Assembly: GCF_001262015.1 (NCBI RefSeq)
Contig: NZ_CP012074.1
Location: forward strand, 1,277,001-1,341,000
Length of the DNA: 64,000 nucleotides
Direction of reading: 5' to 3'
From: Prevotella fusca JCM 17724
GTDB taxonomy: Bacteria; Bacteroidota; Bacteroidia; Bacteroidales; Bacteroidaceae
Each line of letters begins with the position of its first letter. Position 1 is the first letter of the stretch. The translations under genes and the position numbers were made by a program. This document shows, piece by piece, positions 1-9,267 of the stretch. Under the pieces are notes generated by a model. It ran no database searches and was not told the DNA's origin. It saw nothing but the letters and a program-made list of their open reading frames with translations.

Positions 1-56
1 GTGTACTGAAGATGTCTGACCGTCCACCTTATATTATAAATGTACCCGAGAAGTAG
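1..56 (+). CDS. C-terminal end of a gene upstream of ftsI, probably FtsL-like
   Basis: An open frame enters from the left edge and reads VLKMSDRPPYIINVPEK before a TAG stop three bases ahead of the ftsI start codon. In Bacteroidetes the gene before ftsI in this cluster normally encodes a small FtsL-like bitopic division protein, and a Pro-Pro-Tyr-rich tail of this sort would fit. Only 17 residues are visible, so the identification rests mainly on position. The tight spacing implies cotranscription with ftsI. Confidence 0.5.
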   Translation, partial: VLKMSDRPPYIINVPEK

Positions 57-59
57 AAT

Positions 60-2213
60 ATGAGTAAGTTCGATAACCGCAAAGTCATGCCCCGCTACAG
101 CGTCATAGCCATCGTTATGACGCTTGCTGCTGTAGCTGTGATTGGCAAGACTATCTATACCATGACCGCAGGAAAAGCCTATTGGATGGAAGTAGCTGCT
201 TCACAGAAAAAAGACAGCGTAACGGTTAAGCCCACCAGAGGCAACATTCTCAGTTGCGACGGACAGCTCATGGCAAGCTCGCTACCAGAGTTCAAGGTCT
301 ACATGGACTTCAATGCACTCAAGAATGCTGGCAACGATACTGCTTTCATTGATAGTATCAACTACATCAGTAAAGGTCTGAACGACATATTTCCAGAGAA
401 ACCAGCTGCCTACTTCAAGCAGCATCTTATGGAAGGATACCATAAGGAGAGCAAACACTGGGCAATATGGAACAAGAGAATCGACTATAACACGTTCAAG
501 GAGATACAGAGCCTGCCTATCTTTCATCTAAAGAAATACCAGAGCGGTTTCCACTACGACGAATTCAATGCACGCCGCCGTCCGTTCGGCTCACTTGCCC
601 AGCGTACAGTTGGTGACATGTTCGGTGCAAAGGACACAGCCCGTTGCGGACTGGAACTGTCATACGATTCCATCCTTCGTGGCACAAACGGCATTATCCA
701 CCGCCGTAAAGTTCGCAACAAGTTCCTTGATATCACAGACACTCCTCCTATTGACGGTGCCGACATCGTTACGACAATAGACGTCAGTATGCAGGACCTC
801 GCAGAACGTGCCTTGATTGATGAGCTGAATGAAATCAACGGCAATGTAGGTGTTGCCATCGTCATGGAAGTTGCAACAGGTGATGTGAAAGCAATTGTCA
901 ACATGGACAAATGCAGTGACGGCAAATACCGGGAGGTGAAGAACCATGCAGTAAGCGACTTGCTGGAACCGGGGTCAGTGTTCAAGACAGCCTCCATCAT
1001 GACTGTTCTTGATGACGGACTCGTTGATACGATGTACACAGTGCAAACTGGAGGCGGTGTATGGAACATGTACGGACGTGATATGAAGGACCACAACTGG
1101 ACACGTGGCGGCTATGGTACGCTTACGCTTCCATGGACATTGAAGTACAGTTCAAACGTCGGTGTCAGTCGTATCATTGACCTGCACTATCACAAGAATC
1201 CAGAGAAGTTCGTTCAGGGAATATATGACCTGGGGCTGGCTACCGACTTGCATATCCCTATCGTGGGGTACTCTCCAGCCAAGATTCGTATGCCACACAA
1301 GAACCGCCGTGGACAGTATGACAACTGGAGTGCAACAGCTCTCCCTTGGATGAGTATCGGCTACGAAACCCAGATTCCACCGATTTCAACGCTTACTTTC
1401 TATAATGCCATTGCAAATGGCGGAAAGATGATGCGCCCACGCTTCGTAAAACAGGTCGTGAAGAACGGAGAGGTCATCTATGACAATCCTCCACAGGTTA
1501 TAAAGGAACGCATAGCAAAAGAGAGTACGATAAAGGATATTACCCGCATTCTGACAGAAGTCGTTTCGGAAGGTCTTGGCAGGAAAGCTGGATCTGACAA
1601 GTTCCAGGTTGCAGGTAAGACCGGTACGGCACAGATGTCAAAGGGAGCCTTGGGCTACAAGAGCGGCAACATCAACTACCTTCTCAGCTTTGCGGGATTC
1701 TTTCCTGCTGACAATCCCCGCTACAGTTGTATCGTCTGCATCCAAAAGACAGGACTTCCCGCATCGGGTGGCGGAATGAGCGGAGTAGTATTCCATCATA
1801 TTGCAGAAGGAATCATGGCACAGAACTTGAAACTGAGCGTCACAGACGCCTGCGACTCTTCATCCATCCTGATTCCATCAGCAAAGACAGGCAACCTGCT
1901 TGCAACTGACTACGTGTTGACAGCCCTCGGCTTCAATGTCACCAACGGCTGGAGCGGTGCCTACCCATTTGGAAATCCCGTATGGGGAACCACAAGGAAA
2001 AGTGGCAAGTCGCTCACCTTCCAAAAGGAAGAGGCTTTCAAAGACAACCTCGTCCCCAATGTTCATGGCATGGGTGCGCGTGATGCAGTCTACCTGATGG
2101 AAAAACGTGGTATCAGAGTGAGCCTCACAGGCAGAGGACGTGTCATAGGGCAGAGTCTATCACCGGGAGACAGGATTAAGAAAGGCATGAAATGTACCCT
2201 CGTACTGGGATAG
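60..2213 (+). CDS. ftsI: Penicillin-binding protein FtsI (PBP3-type septal transpeptidase) with C-terminal PASTA domain
   Basis: Septal peptidoglycan transpeptidase of the divisome, anchored in the inner membrane with its catalytic domain in the periplasm. An N-terminal membrane segment lies at about residues 14-35 and is followed by the PBP dimerisation region. The three penicillin-binding motifs are intact: SVFK (catalytic Ser306, Lys309), SSN at 364-366 and KTG at 520-522. A PASTA-like module occupies about residues 655-717. The 717-residue length exceeds the E. coli protein mainly because of this PASTA tail, which is usual in Bacteroidetes. It is the first complete gene of the dcw cluster, 78 bp before murE. 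Confidence 0.95.
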   Translation: MSKFDNRKVMPRYSVIAIVMTLAAVAVIGKTIYTMTAGKAYWMEVAASQKKDSVTVKPTRGNILSCDGQLMASSLPEFKVYMDFNALKNAGNDTAFIDSINYISKGLNDIFPEKPAAYFKQHLMEGYHKESKHWAIWNKRIDYNTFKEIQSLPIFHLKKYQSGFHYDEFNARRRPFGSLAQRTVGDMFGAKDTARCGLELSYDSILRGTNGIIHRRKVRNKFLDITDTPPIDGADIVTTIDVSMQDLAERALIDELNEINGNVGVAIVMEVATGDVKAIVNMDKCSDGKYREVKNHAVSDLLEPGSVFKTASIMTVLDDGLVDTMYTVQTGGGVWNMYGRDMKDHNWTRGGYGTLTLPWTLKYSSNVGVSRIIDLHYHKNPEKFVQGIYDLGLATDLHIPIVGYSPAKIRMPHKNRRGQYDNWSATALPWMSIGYETQIPPISTLTFYNAIANGGKMMRPRFVKQVVKNGEVIYDNPPQVIKERIAKESTIKDITRILTEVVSEGLGRKAGSDKFQVAGKTGTAQMSKGALGYKSGNINYLLSFAGFFPADNPRYSCIVCIQKTGLPASGGGMSGVVFHHIAEGIMAQNLKLSVTDACDSSSILIPSAKTGNLLATDYVLTALGFNVTNGWSGAYPFGNPVWGTTRKSGKSLTFQKEEAFKDNLVPNVHGMGARDAVYLMEKRGIRVSLTGRGRVIGQSLSPGDRIKKGMKCTLVLG

Positions 2214-2291
2214 GAAGCTGTCCTGCAACGAAACAAGGCAAGCATCAAATCCAATCCTATACAGATAAAAGAACAAGAACAGGACAAAGAT

Positions 2292-3749
2292 ATGAAGTTA
2301 AGCGAATTACTCAAAAACATCAAGACAATTGCTATCCACGGCAATACAGACGTTGAGGTTAAAGGCGTGAACATTGACAGCCGTAAGATAGAGGACGGTC
2401 ATCTGTTCATCGCAATGAAAGGAACACAGGTAGACGGACATAAATTCATCAGCAAAGCTGTTGAGTCTGGAGCTGTAGCTGTCTTACTGGAAGACATGCC
2501 TGAAAACCTGGATGAGAAAATCACATACATTCAGGTAGCATCAACGGAGGAAGCAGCAGGCAAGGTTGCCACCATGTTCTATGGCGAACCTTCACGCAAG
2601 CTGAAGCTCATCGGAGCAACTGGAACCAATGGCAAGACAACCATCGCCACCTTATTATATAAGCTGTTCCGCGAATTAGGATATAAGGTTGGCTTACTCT
2701 CTACCGTCTGCAATTACATTGACGACAAGGAAGTACCTGCCAGCCACACCACGCCAGACCCGATAGAGCTGAACCGTCTTCTTGCCGACATGGTTAAGGC
2801 TGGCTGCGAGTACACCTTCATGGAATGTTCCAGCCATGCCATACACCAGCATCGCATCAGCGGTTTAGAGTTCGCAGGAGGTATCTTCACCAATCTCACC
2901 CGGGACCACCTCGATTACCACAAGACCTTCGAGAACTATCGCAATGCCAAAAAAATGTTCTTCGACGGACTTTCAAAGAACGCCTTTGTCATCACCAATG
3001 CCGATGACAAGAACGGCATGGTCATGGTTCAGAACACCAAGGCTACTGTCAAGACATACTCTATCAAGCGCATGGCAGACTTCCGTGCAAAGATTCTGGA
3101 ATGCCATTTCGAAGGTATGTACCTTGAGATTGACGGCAAAGAGGTTGGTGTACAATTCATCGGAAAGTTCAATGTCAGCAATCTTCTCGCCGTATATGGC
3201 ACAGCAGTCATGTTAGGCAAGAAGCCTGAAGACATCCTGGTTGCACTGAGTACACTGAAGAGTGTCAACGGAAGACTGGAACCTATCCAGTCGCCGGAAG
3301 GATTCACGGCAGTAGTTGACTATGCACATACACCTGACGCACTGGAGAACGTCCTCGGCGCCATCCATGACGTACTTGACAACAAGGGCGGACATGTCAT
3401 TACCGTATGTGGTGCCGGCGGTCATCGTGACAAGGGCAAACGTCCGCTGATGGCACAGGAAGCTGTCAAGCAAAGCGACAAAGTCATCCTCACAAGCGAC
3501 AACCCACGTGACGAAGAGCCGCAGGCAATTATCGACGATATGCTCGCCGGGCTTGATGCCACACAGCGCAAGAAGGTTCTGACGATTGTTGACCGCAAGG
3601 AAGCTATCCGCACGGCAGCCATGATGGCACAGAAGGGCGATGTTATCCTCGTTGCCGGAAAGGGACATGAGAACTACCAGGAGATAAACGGTGTAAAGCA
3701 TCACTTCGACGACCATGAGGTTATCCGTGAGATCTTCGGCATCAAATAG
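2292..3749 (+). CDS. murE: UDP-N-acetylmuramoyl-tripeptide synthetase MurE
   Basis: Cytoplasmic Mur ligase adding the third residue to UDP-MurNAc-L-Ala-D-Glu. The ATP loop [10 protein letters not shown] is at about residues 107-116. The motif SDNPRDEE at about residue 403 contains the DNPR signature that marks meso-diaminopimelate-specific enzymes, so the product should be the meso-DAP tripeptide. Length (485 residues) is normal for the family. It lies between ftsI and mraY on the same strand with short gaps, consistent with one transcription unit. Confidence 0.95.
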   Translation: MKLSELLKNIKTIAIHGNTDVEVKGVNIDSRKIEDGHLFIAMKGTQVDGHKFISKAVESGAVAVLLEDMPENLDEKITYIQVASTEEAAGKVATMFYGEPSRKLKLIGATGTNGKTTIATLLYKLFRELGYKVGLLSTVCNYIDDKEVPASHTTPDPIELNRLLADMVKAGCEYTFMECSSHAIHQHRISGLEFAGGIFTNLTRDHLDYHKTFENYRNAKKMFFDGLSKNAFVITNADDKNGMVMVQNTKATVKTYSIKRMADFRAKILECHFEGMYLEIDGKEVGVQFIGKFNVSNLLAVYGTAVMLGKKPEDILVALSTLKSVNGRLEPIQSPEGFTAVVDYAHTPDALENVLGAIHDVLDNKGGHVITVCGAGGHRDKGKRPLMAQEAVKQSDKVILTSDNPRDEEPQAIIDDMLAGLDATQRKKVLTIVDRKEAIRTAAMMAQKGDVILVAGKGHENYQEINGVKHHFDDHEVIREIFGIK

Positions 3750-3819
3750 ATGACAGGGGCTTTAAAGAGGATATAGACATACTGCCCCCATAACAAAAAC
3801 AAAACTAAAAAGAAACAAC

Positions 3820-5091
3820 ATGTTATATTATATCTTCCGTTGGCTTGACCAATTCGGCATCAGCGGCTCCCACCTTTGGGGCTACATCAGTTTCCGTGCC
3901 ATACTGGCCATGATACTTGCACTGATTGTCTCCGCATGGTTTGGAGAACGTTTCATCAAGTACCTCAAGAGAAAACAGATAACAGAGGTTCAGCGTGATG
4001 CAGAAATCGACCCGTTCGGTGTCAACAAGATTGACGTACCGTCAATGGGCGGTATCATCATCATCGTAGCCCTGCTGATACCTGTAATCCTGTTGGGAAG
4101 ATTACGCAACATCTATCTTCTGCTGATGATTGTCACAACAGTCTGGCTGGGATTCCTCGGCGGAATGGATGACTTCATAAAAATCTTCAAGCACGACAAG
4201 GAAGGACTGAAGGGTAAGTATAAGATTATCGGACAGGTAACCATCGGACTTATCGTGGGGCTTGTCCTTTGGGCATCGCCTGACGTCAAAGCCAACATGA
4301 ATCTTGAGGTTGCCAATCAGAACGGAAAGGAGGTAGTCATCAAACACGAGACGAAAGCCGAAAAGACGCTGAAGACAACCATTCCCTTTGTGAAGCTGCA
4401 CAACCTTGACTACTCCGAGATAGTAGGTTTCCTGGGCGATTATAAGACTGCGGGTGGATGGATACTCTTCGTCCTCATGACCATCTTCGTCGTAACAGCC
4501 GTATCAAATGGTGCCAATCTCAACGACGGTATGGATGGCATGTGTGCCGGAAACTCCGCAGTGATAGGTGTCGTACTGGGCATACTGGCATACGTCAGCA
4601 GCCATATACAATACGCTGCCTATCTGAACATCATGTATATACCGGGGTCGGAAGAGCTTGTGGTTTTCTTCATGGCATTCATCGGAGCACTGATTGGTTT
4701 CCTCTGGTACAATGCCTATCCGGCACAGGTATTCATGGGCGATACGGGCAGCCTCACCATCGGCGGTATCATTGCTGTGGGTGCCATCATCATCCATAAG
4801 GAACTCCTGCTGCCCATTCTCTGCGGAGTCTTCTTCGTCGAGAGTCTGAGCGTTATCGTGCAGGTATGGTACTATAAGATAGGTAAGCGCAAAGGTGTAA
4901 AGCAGCGCATCTTCAAACGCACACCGATACACGACAACTTCCGCACACAGGACAGCCAGCTTGACCCGGACTGTAAGTATCTCGTGAAAGTGCCACACGG
5001 TGCAGTGCATGAAAGCAAAATCACCTTGCGTTTCATCATCGTGACTATCATCCTCGCTGCAATGACCATCATCACGCTCAAGATAAGATAA
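3820..5091 (+). CDS. mraY: Phospho-N-acetylmuramoyl-pentapeptide transferase MraY
   Basis: Polytopic inner-membrane enzyme that transfers phospho-MurNAc-pentapeptide to undecaprenyl phosphate to make lipid I. Recognisable motifs are GGMDDF, NLNDGMDGM and FMGDTGSL, which carry the catalytic aspartates, and GVKQRIFKRTPIH near the C terminus. At 423 residues it is about 60 longer than E. coli MraY. The extra length is a polar insertion at about residues 150-195, rich in Lys and Glu, between membrane helices, as seen in other Bacteroidetes MraY proteins. A 22-bp repeat array begins eight bases after the stop codon. Confidence 0.95.
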   Translation: MLYYIFRWLDQFGISGSHLWGYISFRAILAMILALIVSAWFGERFIKYLKRKQITEVQRDAEIDPFGVNKIDVPSMGGIIIIVALLIPVILLGRLRNIYLLLMIVTTVWLGFLGGMDDFIKIFKHDKEGLKGKYKIIGQVTIGLIVGLVLWASPDVKANMNLEVANQNGKEVVIKHETKAEKTLKTTIPFVKLHNLDYSEIVGFLGDYKTAGGWILFVLMTIFVVTAVSNGANLNDGMDGMCAGNSAVIGVVLGILAYVSSHIQYAAYLNIMYIPGSEELVVFFMAFIGALIGFLWYNAYPAQVFMGDTGSLTIGGIIAVGAIIIHKELLLPILCGVFFVESLSVIVQVWYYKIGKRKGVKQRIFKRTPIHDNFRTQDSQLDPDCKYLVKVPHGAVHESKITLRFIIVTIILAAMTIITLKIR

Positions 5092-5098
5092 CTGACAC

Positions 5099-5186
5099 AA
5101 GGCGTGCTTACCGTTAGCACAGGACGTGCTTACCGTTAGCACAAGGCGTGCTTACCATTAACACAACAGGTGCTCATACACAGTCA
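5099..5186 (+). repeat. 22-bp tandem array, GTGC family, between mraY and murD
   Basis: Three good units and one degenerate unit at an exact 22-bp period. The core GTGCTTACCGTTAGCAC, an imperfect dyad GTGCT-N7-AGCAC, is followed by a variable five-base spacer. Cores start at 5104, 5126 and 5148, with a weak copy at 5170. It fills much of the 204-bp mraY-murD gap inside an otherwise compact operon. Related arrays lie at 14692, 26228 and 54301. No U-run follows, so it is not a classical terminator. Confidence 0.85.
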
Positions 5187-5295
5187 CCATTCAGTTGGAT
5201 AACTACCAAAAGGACAGACGACGGATTACCGAATGATTGGTAACAGACCAGCTGACGGGAATATTCCATAAAAAGAGTAAGGAAAGGAAAGATAT

Positions 5296-6627
5296 ATGAA
5301 AAGAATTGTAATACTTGGTGCCGGCGAAAGTGGTGCCGGTGCAGCCGTACTGGCAAAGAAAGAAGGCTTCGACGTCTTCGTCTCTGACATGTCAGCCATC
5401 AAGGACAAGTATAAGAAGATGCTCGATGACCGTGGCATTGAATGGGAAGAGGGACAGCATACAGAAGAGAAGATTCTCAATGCCGATGAAATCATCAAGA
5501 GCCCTGGCATCCCAAAAGAAGCTCCAATGGTCCAGAAGCTCATAGCAAAGGGCACACACATCATCAGCGAGATTGAGTTCGCAGGTCGATACACAAACTC
5601 TAAGATGATTTGTATCACTGGTAGTAATGGCAAGACTACCACAACAAGCCTCATCTACCACATCTTCAAAAACGCAGGTTACGACGTGGGGTTGGCTGGC
5701 AACATCGGGAACAGTCTTGCCCTGCAGGTTGCCGAAGAGCCACATGAATACTATATCATTGAGCTAAGCAGCTTCCAGCTGGATAACATGTACGACTTCC
5801 GTGCCAACATTGCCATCCTGCTCAATATAACTCCCGACCATCTGGACCGCTATGACTTCAAGTTCGAGAACTACGCAGACTCCAAGATGCGTATCATTCA
5901 GAACCAGACAAAGGAGGACAGCTTCATTTACTGGAATGATGACCCTGTCATCAAGAAGGAACTGGAGAAGTTTGATGTACGTGCGGTATGCTATCCTTTT
6001 TCCGAGCTGAAAGAGAATGGAAGTATCGGATATATTGAAGAGGGACAGTACACGATTGAAAAACCTGAACCATTCAACATGGAACAGGAAGACCTGTCGC
6101 TGACTGGCCGTCACAACATCTACAACTCACTGGCAGCAGGTATAGCTTCAAACATCAGCGGTATAAAGAAAGAAAACATCCGCAAGAGTCTGAGCGACTT
6201 CCCCGGTGTTGAACACCGACTGGAGAAGGTATGCAAGGTTGCAGGTGTACAGTACATTAATGACTCAAAGGCGACCAACGTTGACGCCTGCTGGTATGCA
6301 CTGGAAAGCATGCGCACACCTACCATTCTCATCATTGGAGGAAAGGACAAGGGAAACGATTACAGTGCCATCAAGGACCTGGTAAAGGAGAAGTGTACAG
6401 GCATCGTATATCTCGGTGCTGACAACAAGAAACTGCACGACAACTTCGACAGTCTTGGCATCCCTGTACGCGACACACACTCCATGAAGGATTGTGTTAC
6501 AGCCTGTGCCGAACTGGCAAAGCCGGGCGACACCGTTCTTCTGAGCCCATGCTGTGCGAGCTTTGACCTTTTCAAGAACATGGAAGACCGTGGCGAACAG
6601 TTCAAGAGCCTTGTAAGAGCTTTATAG
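5296..6627 (+). CDS. murD: UDP-N-acetylmuramoylalanine--D-glutamate ligase MurD
   Basis: Cytoplasmic Mur ligase adding D-Glu to UDP-MurNAc-L-Ala. An N-terminal nucleotide-binding segment begins KRIVILGAGESGAG, the ATP loop TGSNGKTTTTSL lies at about residue 110, and the Mur-ligase C-terminal domain includes PGVEHRLEKV and NDSKATN. Length (443) is typical. It follows the 22-bp array after mraY and precedes ftsW by 59 bp. Confidence 0.95.
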   Translation: MKRIVILGAGESGAGAAVLAKKEGFDVFVSDMSAIKDKYKKMLDDRGIEWEEGQHTEEKILNADEIIKSPGIPKEAPMVQKLIAKGTHIISEIEFAGRYTNSKMICITGSNGKTTTTSLIYHIFKNAGYDVGLAGNIGNSLALQVAEEPHEYYIIELSSFQLDNMYDFRANIAILLNITPDHLDRYDFKFENYADSKMRIIQNQTKEDSFIYWNDDPVIKKELEKFDVRAVCYPFSELKENGSIGYIEEGQYTIEKPEPFNMEQEDLSLTGRHNIYNSLAAGIASNISGIKKENIRKSLSDFPGVEHRLEKVCKVAGVQYINDSKATNVDACWYALESMRTPTILIIGGKDKGNDYSAIKDLVKEKCTGIVYLGADNKKLHDNFDSLGIPVRDTHSMKDCVTACAELAKPGDTVLLSPCCASFDLFKNMEDRGEQFKSLVRAL

Positions 6628-6686
6628 GAAAAGGCTTGTCAGGTTAATTGGACTAATAAGGCTAATTACCCCATAAGGAAAAAACA

Positions 6687-7976
6687 ATGAAGAATAAATC
6701 TCTCAGCAATATATTTAAAGGGGATAAGGTCATCTGGATGGTCTTCTTCTTTCTCTGTATCATCAGCATCATTGAGGTCTACTCAGCCTCAAGCTCACTG
6801 TCATACACTGGAGGAAACTACTGGAGCCCTATCATCTACCACTGCACTATTCTTGCCGTGGGAATAGCCTTGATGGTGATTGTGCTGAATATCAAATGCC
6901 GTTACTTCAAGCTAATCACCCCTGTCGTCCTTATTCTTTCAGCCTTAATGCTCATCTGGGTGCTCCTCGCCGGGCAGAGTACCAATGGGGCAAGCCGCTG
7001 GATCAGCTTTGCAGGCATACAGTTCCAGCCATCCGAGCTGGCAAAAGGGGCACTGGTCTTAGCTATAGCACAGGTACTCAGTGCTATGCAGACCGACCAT
7101 GGAGCTGACCGAAAGGCGTTCAAATACATCATGTGGCTATCCGCTTTCATCATCGGACTGATTCTCTTTGAGAACCTCTCCACTGCCATGCTTATTGCAC
7201 TGACAGTGGTTCTCATGATGTTCGTGGGCAGAGTCCCTTTCAACCAGTTAGGACGCCTGATAGGCTTTCTCGCCCTGACAGGTATTCTTCTTATATCCAT
7301 GGTGATGCTGGTGGGTGACGACAAGAATATCAGAGAAGAGCTGCCTGCCAAGCAGAACCTCACAGAACAGACTGTTGTTGCACAGCAACAAGACCAGTCT
7401 CCAGGTTTCTTTGGGAAAATGCTGCACCGTGCCGATACATGGAAGGCACGTATCAAGAAGTTCTTTGATAATGAGTATATTGCACCTAAAGACTATGACC
7501 TTGACAAAGATGCACAGGTGGCACATGCCAACATTGCCATTGCCTCCTCGGAGGTCTTAGGCAAAGGACCGGGAAACTCTAACGAACGGGACTTCCTGTC
7601 ACAGGCATTTTCCGACTTCATCTATGCAATCATCATCGAGGAAATGGGTCTCATAGGAGCTATATTCGTAGCTTTCCTGTACATCATCCTGCTCTTCAGA
7701 ACAGGAATCATTGCCAACCGCTGCGAGAATTCCTTCCCGGCATTCCTCGCAATGGGCATAGCCTTCCTTCTGGTTACACAGGCATTGTTCAACATGCTTG
7801 TTGCCGTCGGGCTGGCTCCAGTGACTGGTCAGCCACTTCCACTTATCAGCAAGGGTGGTACATCTACCATCATCAACTGCGTTTACATCGGTGTCATACT
7901 CAGTGTAAGCCGTTCGGCAAAGAAGAAGAAAGAGACGAAAGTAACTGCTGACAAACTCGCTGGGGCAACAGCCTAA
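6687..7976 (+). CDS. ftsW: Septal peptidoglycan polymerase FtsW (SEDS family)
   Basis: Polytopic SEDS-family glycosyltransferase that polymerises lipid II at the septum together with FtsI. About ten hydrophobic helices are visible. Family motifs include GASRWISFAGIQFQPSEL near residue 100 and the C-terminal GLAPVTGQPLPLISKGGTS. A charged loop of roughly 70 residues (about 215-285) lies before the last helix cluster. FtsW rather than RodA is chosen because it sits between murD and murG in the dcw cluster. Confidence 0.93.
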   Translation: MKNKSLSNIFKGDKVIWMVFFFLCIISIIEVYSASSSLSYTGGNYWSPIIYHCTILAVGIALMVIVLNIKCRYFKLITPVVLILSALMLIWVLLAGQSTNGASRWISFAGIQFQPSELAKGALVLAIAQVLSAMQTDHGADRKAFKYIMWLSAFIIGLILFENLSTAMLIALTVVLMMFVGRVPFNQLGRLIGFLALTGILLISMVMLVGDDKNIREELPAKQNLTEQTVVAQQQDQSPGFFGKMLHRADTWKARIKKFFDNEYIAPKDYDLDKDAQVAHANIAIASSEVLGKGPGNSNERDFLSQAFSDFIYAIIIEEMGLIGAIFVAFLYIILLFRTGIIANRCENSFPAFLAMGIAFLLVTQALFNMLVAVGLAPVTGQPLPLISKGGTSTIINCVYIGVILSVSRSAKKKKETKVTADKLAGATA

Positions 7977-8032
7977 ATTGGTGGGAAGTCTAAAAAGAAA
8001 ATTGAAAATAGGAAGAAGACGAAAAAATTGAT

Positions 8033-8040
8033 TACCTTTG
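8033..8040 (+). promoter_or_regulatory. Candidate internal promoter before murG
   Basis: TACCTTTG matches the Bacteroidetes -7 element TAnnTTTG and lies 16 bases before the murG start. The -33 region is poor. It could provide internal transcription for murG through ftsZ. Confidence 0.45.
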
Positions 8041-8055
8041 TAGGTTATAAAGAAG

Positions 8056-9168
8056 ATGCTAATGGACGAGGAATTAAGAATTATCATCAGCGGTGGCGGT
8101 ACGGGAGGACATATCTTCCCGGCTGTATCAATTGCCAATGCCATCAAGGCGAAGCATCCGAAGGCAAAGATTCTCTTTGTGGGTGCTGAAGGACGCATGG
8201 AGATGCAACGTGTGCCTGCTGCTGGTTACGAGATAAAGGGTCTGCCCATCAAGGGATTTGACCGTGCCCACAAACTGAAGAACTTTGAAGTATTGTTCAA
8301 GCTCTGGAAAAGTCTTCGTATGGCACGGCAGATCATCAAAGACTTCAATCCACAGGTAGCTGTGGGCGTCGGAGGCTATGCCAGTGGCGCAACACTCTAT
8401 GAGTGTGCCAAGATGGGGATTCCCTGTCTTATCCAAGAGCAGAATTCCTACGCCGGTGTTACCAACAAGCTCTTGTCAAAGCGTGTGAAGAAGATTTGCG
8501 TTGCTTACGAAGGTATGGAGCGTTTCTTCCCTGCAGAGAAGATTATCATGACTGGCAACCCTGTCCGCCAGAATGTCCTCTCTACCCCACTATCAGTTGA
8601 GGAAGCACGCAAGAGTTTCGGACTTGCCCCGGACAGGAAGACGATTCTCCTTGTCGGTGGTAGTCTTGGTGCAAGGACGGTAAACCGTTCTGTCATGGAA
8701 CACCTTGACCTCATTGCCAACACTGATGTTCAGTTCATCTGGCAGACTGGTAAGTTCTACAACCAACAGATAATGGACTTCATGAAAGGTAAGGAACTGC
8801 CGAATCTGAAAATCATGGACTTCATCAGCGACATGGGAGCCGCCTACAAGGCTGCTGACCTTGTTATCAGCCGTGCCGGTGCAAGTTCCATCAGCGAATT
8901 CCAACTCATCGGAAAGCCTGTTATTCTGGTTCCAAGTCCGAATGTAGCTGAAGACCATCAGACAAAGAATGCTATGGCACTGGTCAACAAGAATGCCGCA
9001 CTCTGCGTAAAGGATGTTGAGGCACCTGACACATTGCTTAAACTCGCCCTCGAGACTATTGCCGACGACAGGAAGCTGGCTACGCTGAGCGAGAATGTAA
9101 AGAAGATGGGACTCAAGGATTCTGCTGACGTCATCGCTGACGAGGTGTTCCGGCTCATCAAAGGCTAA
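8056..9168 (+). CDS. murG: UDP-GlcNAc:lipid I transferase MurG
   Basis: Membrane-associated GT28 glycosyltransferase converting lipid I to lipid II on the cytoplasmic face. The N-terminal signature GGGTGGHIFPA (about residues 11-21) binds the undecaprenyl-diphosphate substrate. The C-terminal domain shows SRAGASSISEFQLIGKPVILVP, the UDP-GlcNAc site. Length (370) is normal. An in-frame ATG two codons downstream (8062) is an alternative start. Confidence 0.95.
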   Translation: MLMDEELRIIISGGGTGGHIFPAVSIANAIKAKHPKAKILFVGAEGRMEMQRVPAAGYEIKGLPIKGFDRAHKLKNFEVLFKLWKSLRMARQIIKDFNPQVAVGVGGYASGATLYECAKMGIPCLIQEQNSYAGVTNKLLSKRVKKICVAYEGMERFFPAEKIIMTGNPVRQNVLSTPLSVEEARKSFGLAPDRKTILLVGGSLGARTVNRSVMEHLDLIANTDVQFIWQTGKFYNQQIMDFMKGKELPNLKIMDFISDMGAAYKAADLVISRAGASSISEFQLIGKPVILVPSPNVAEDHQTKNAMALVNKNAALCVKDVEAPDTLLKLALETIADDRKLATLSENVKKMGLKDSADVIADEVFRLIKG

Positions 9169-9267
9169 ACCTCACATCAAGCCTCAACCCGTTCCCCTCT
9201 TCTGAGACAACGCCTCAGAATACGCACCCCACATCCATCATAACAAAAGAACAAGAACAATTAACAC

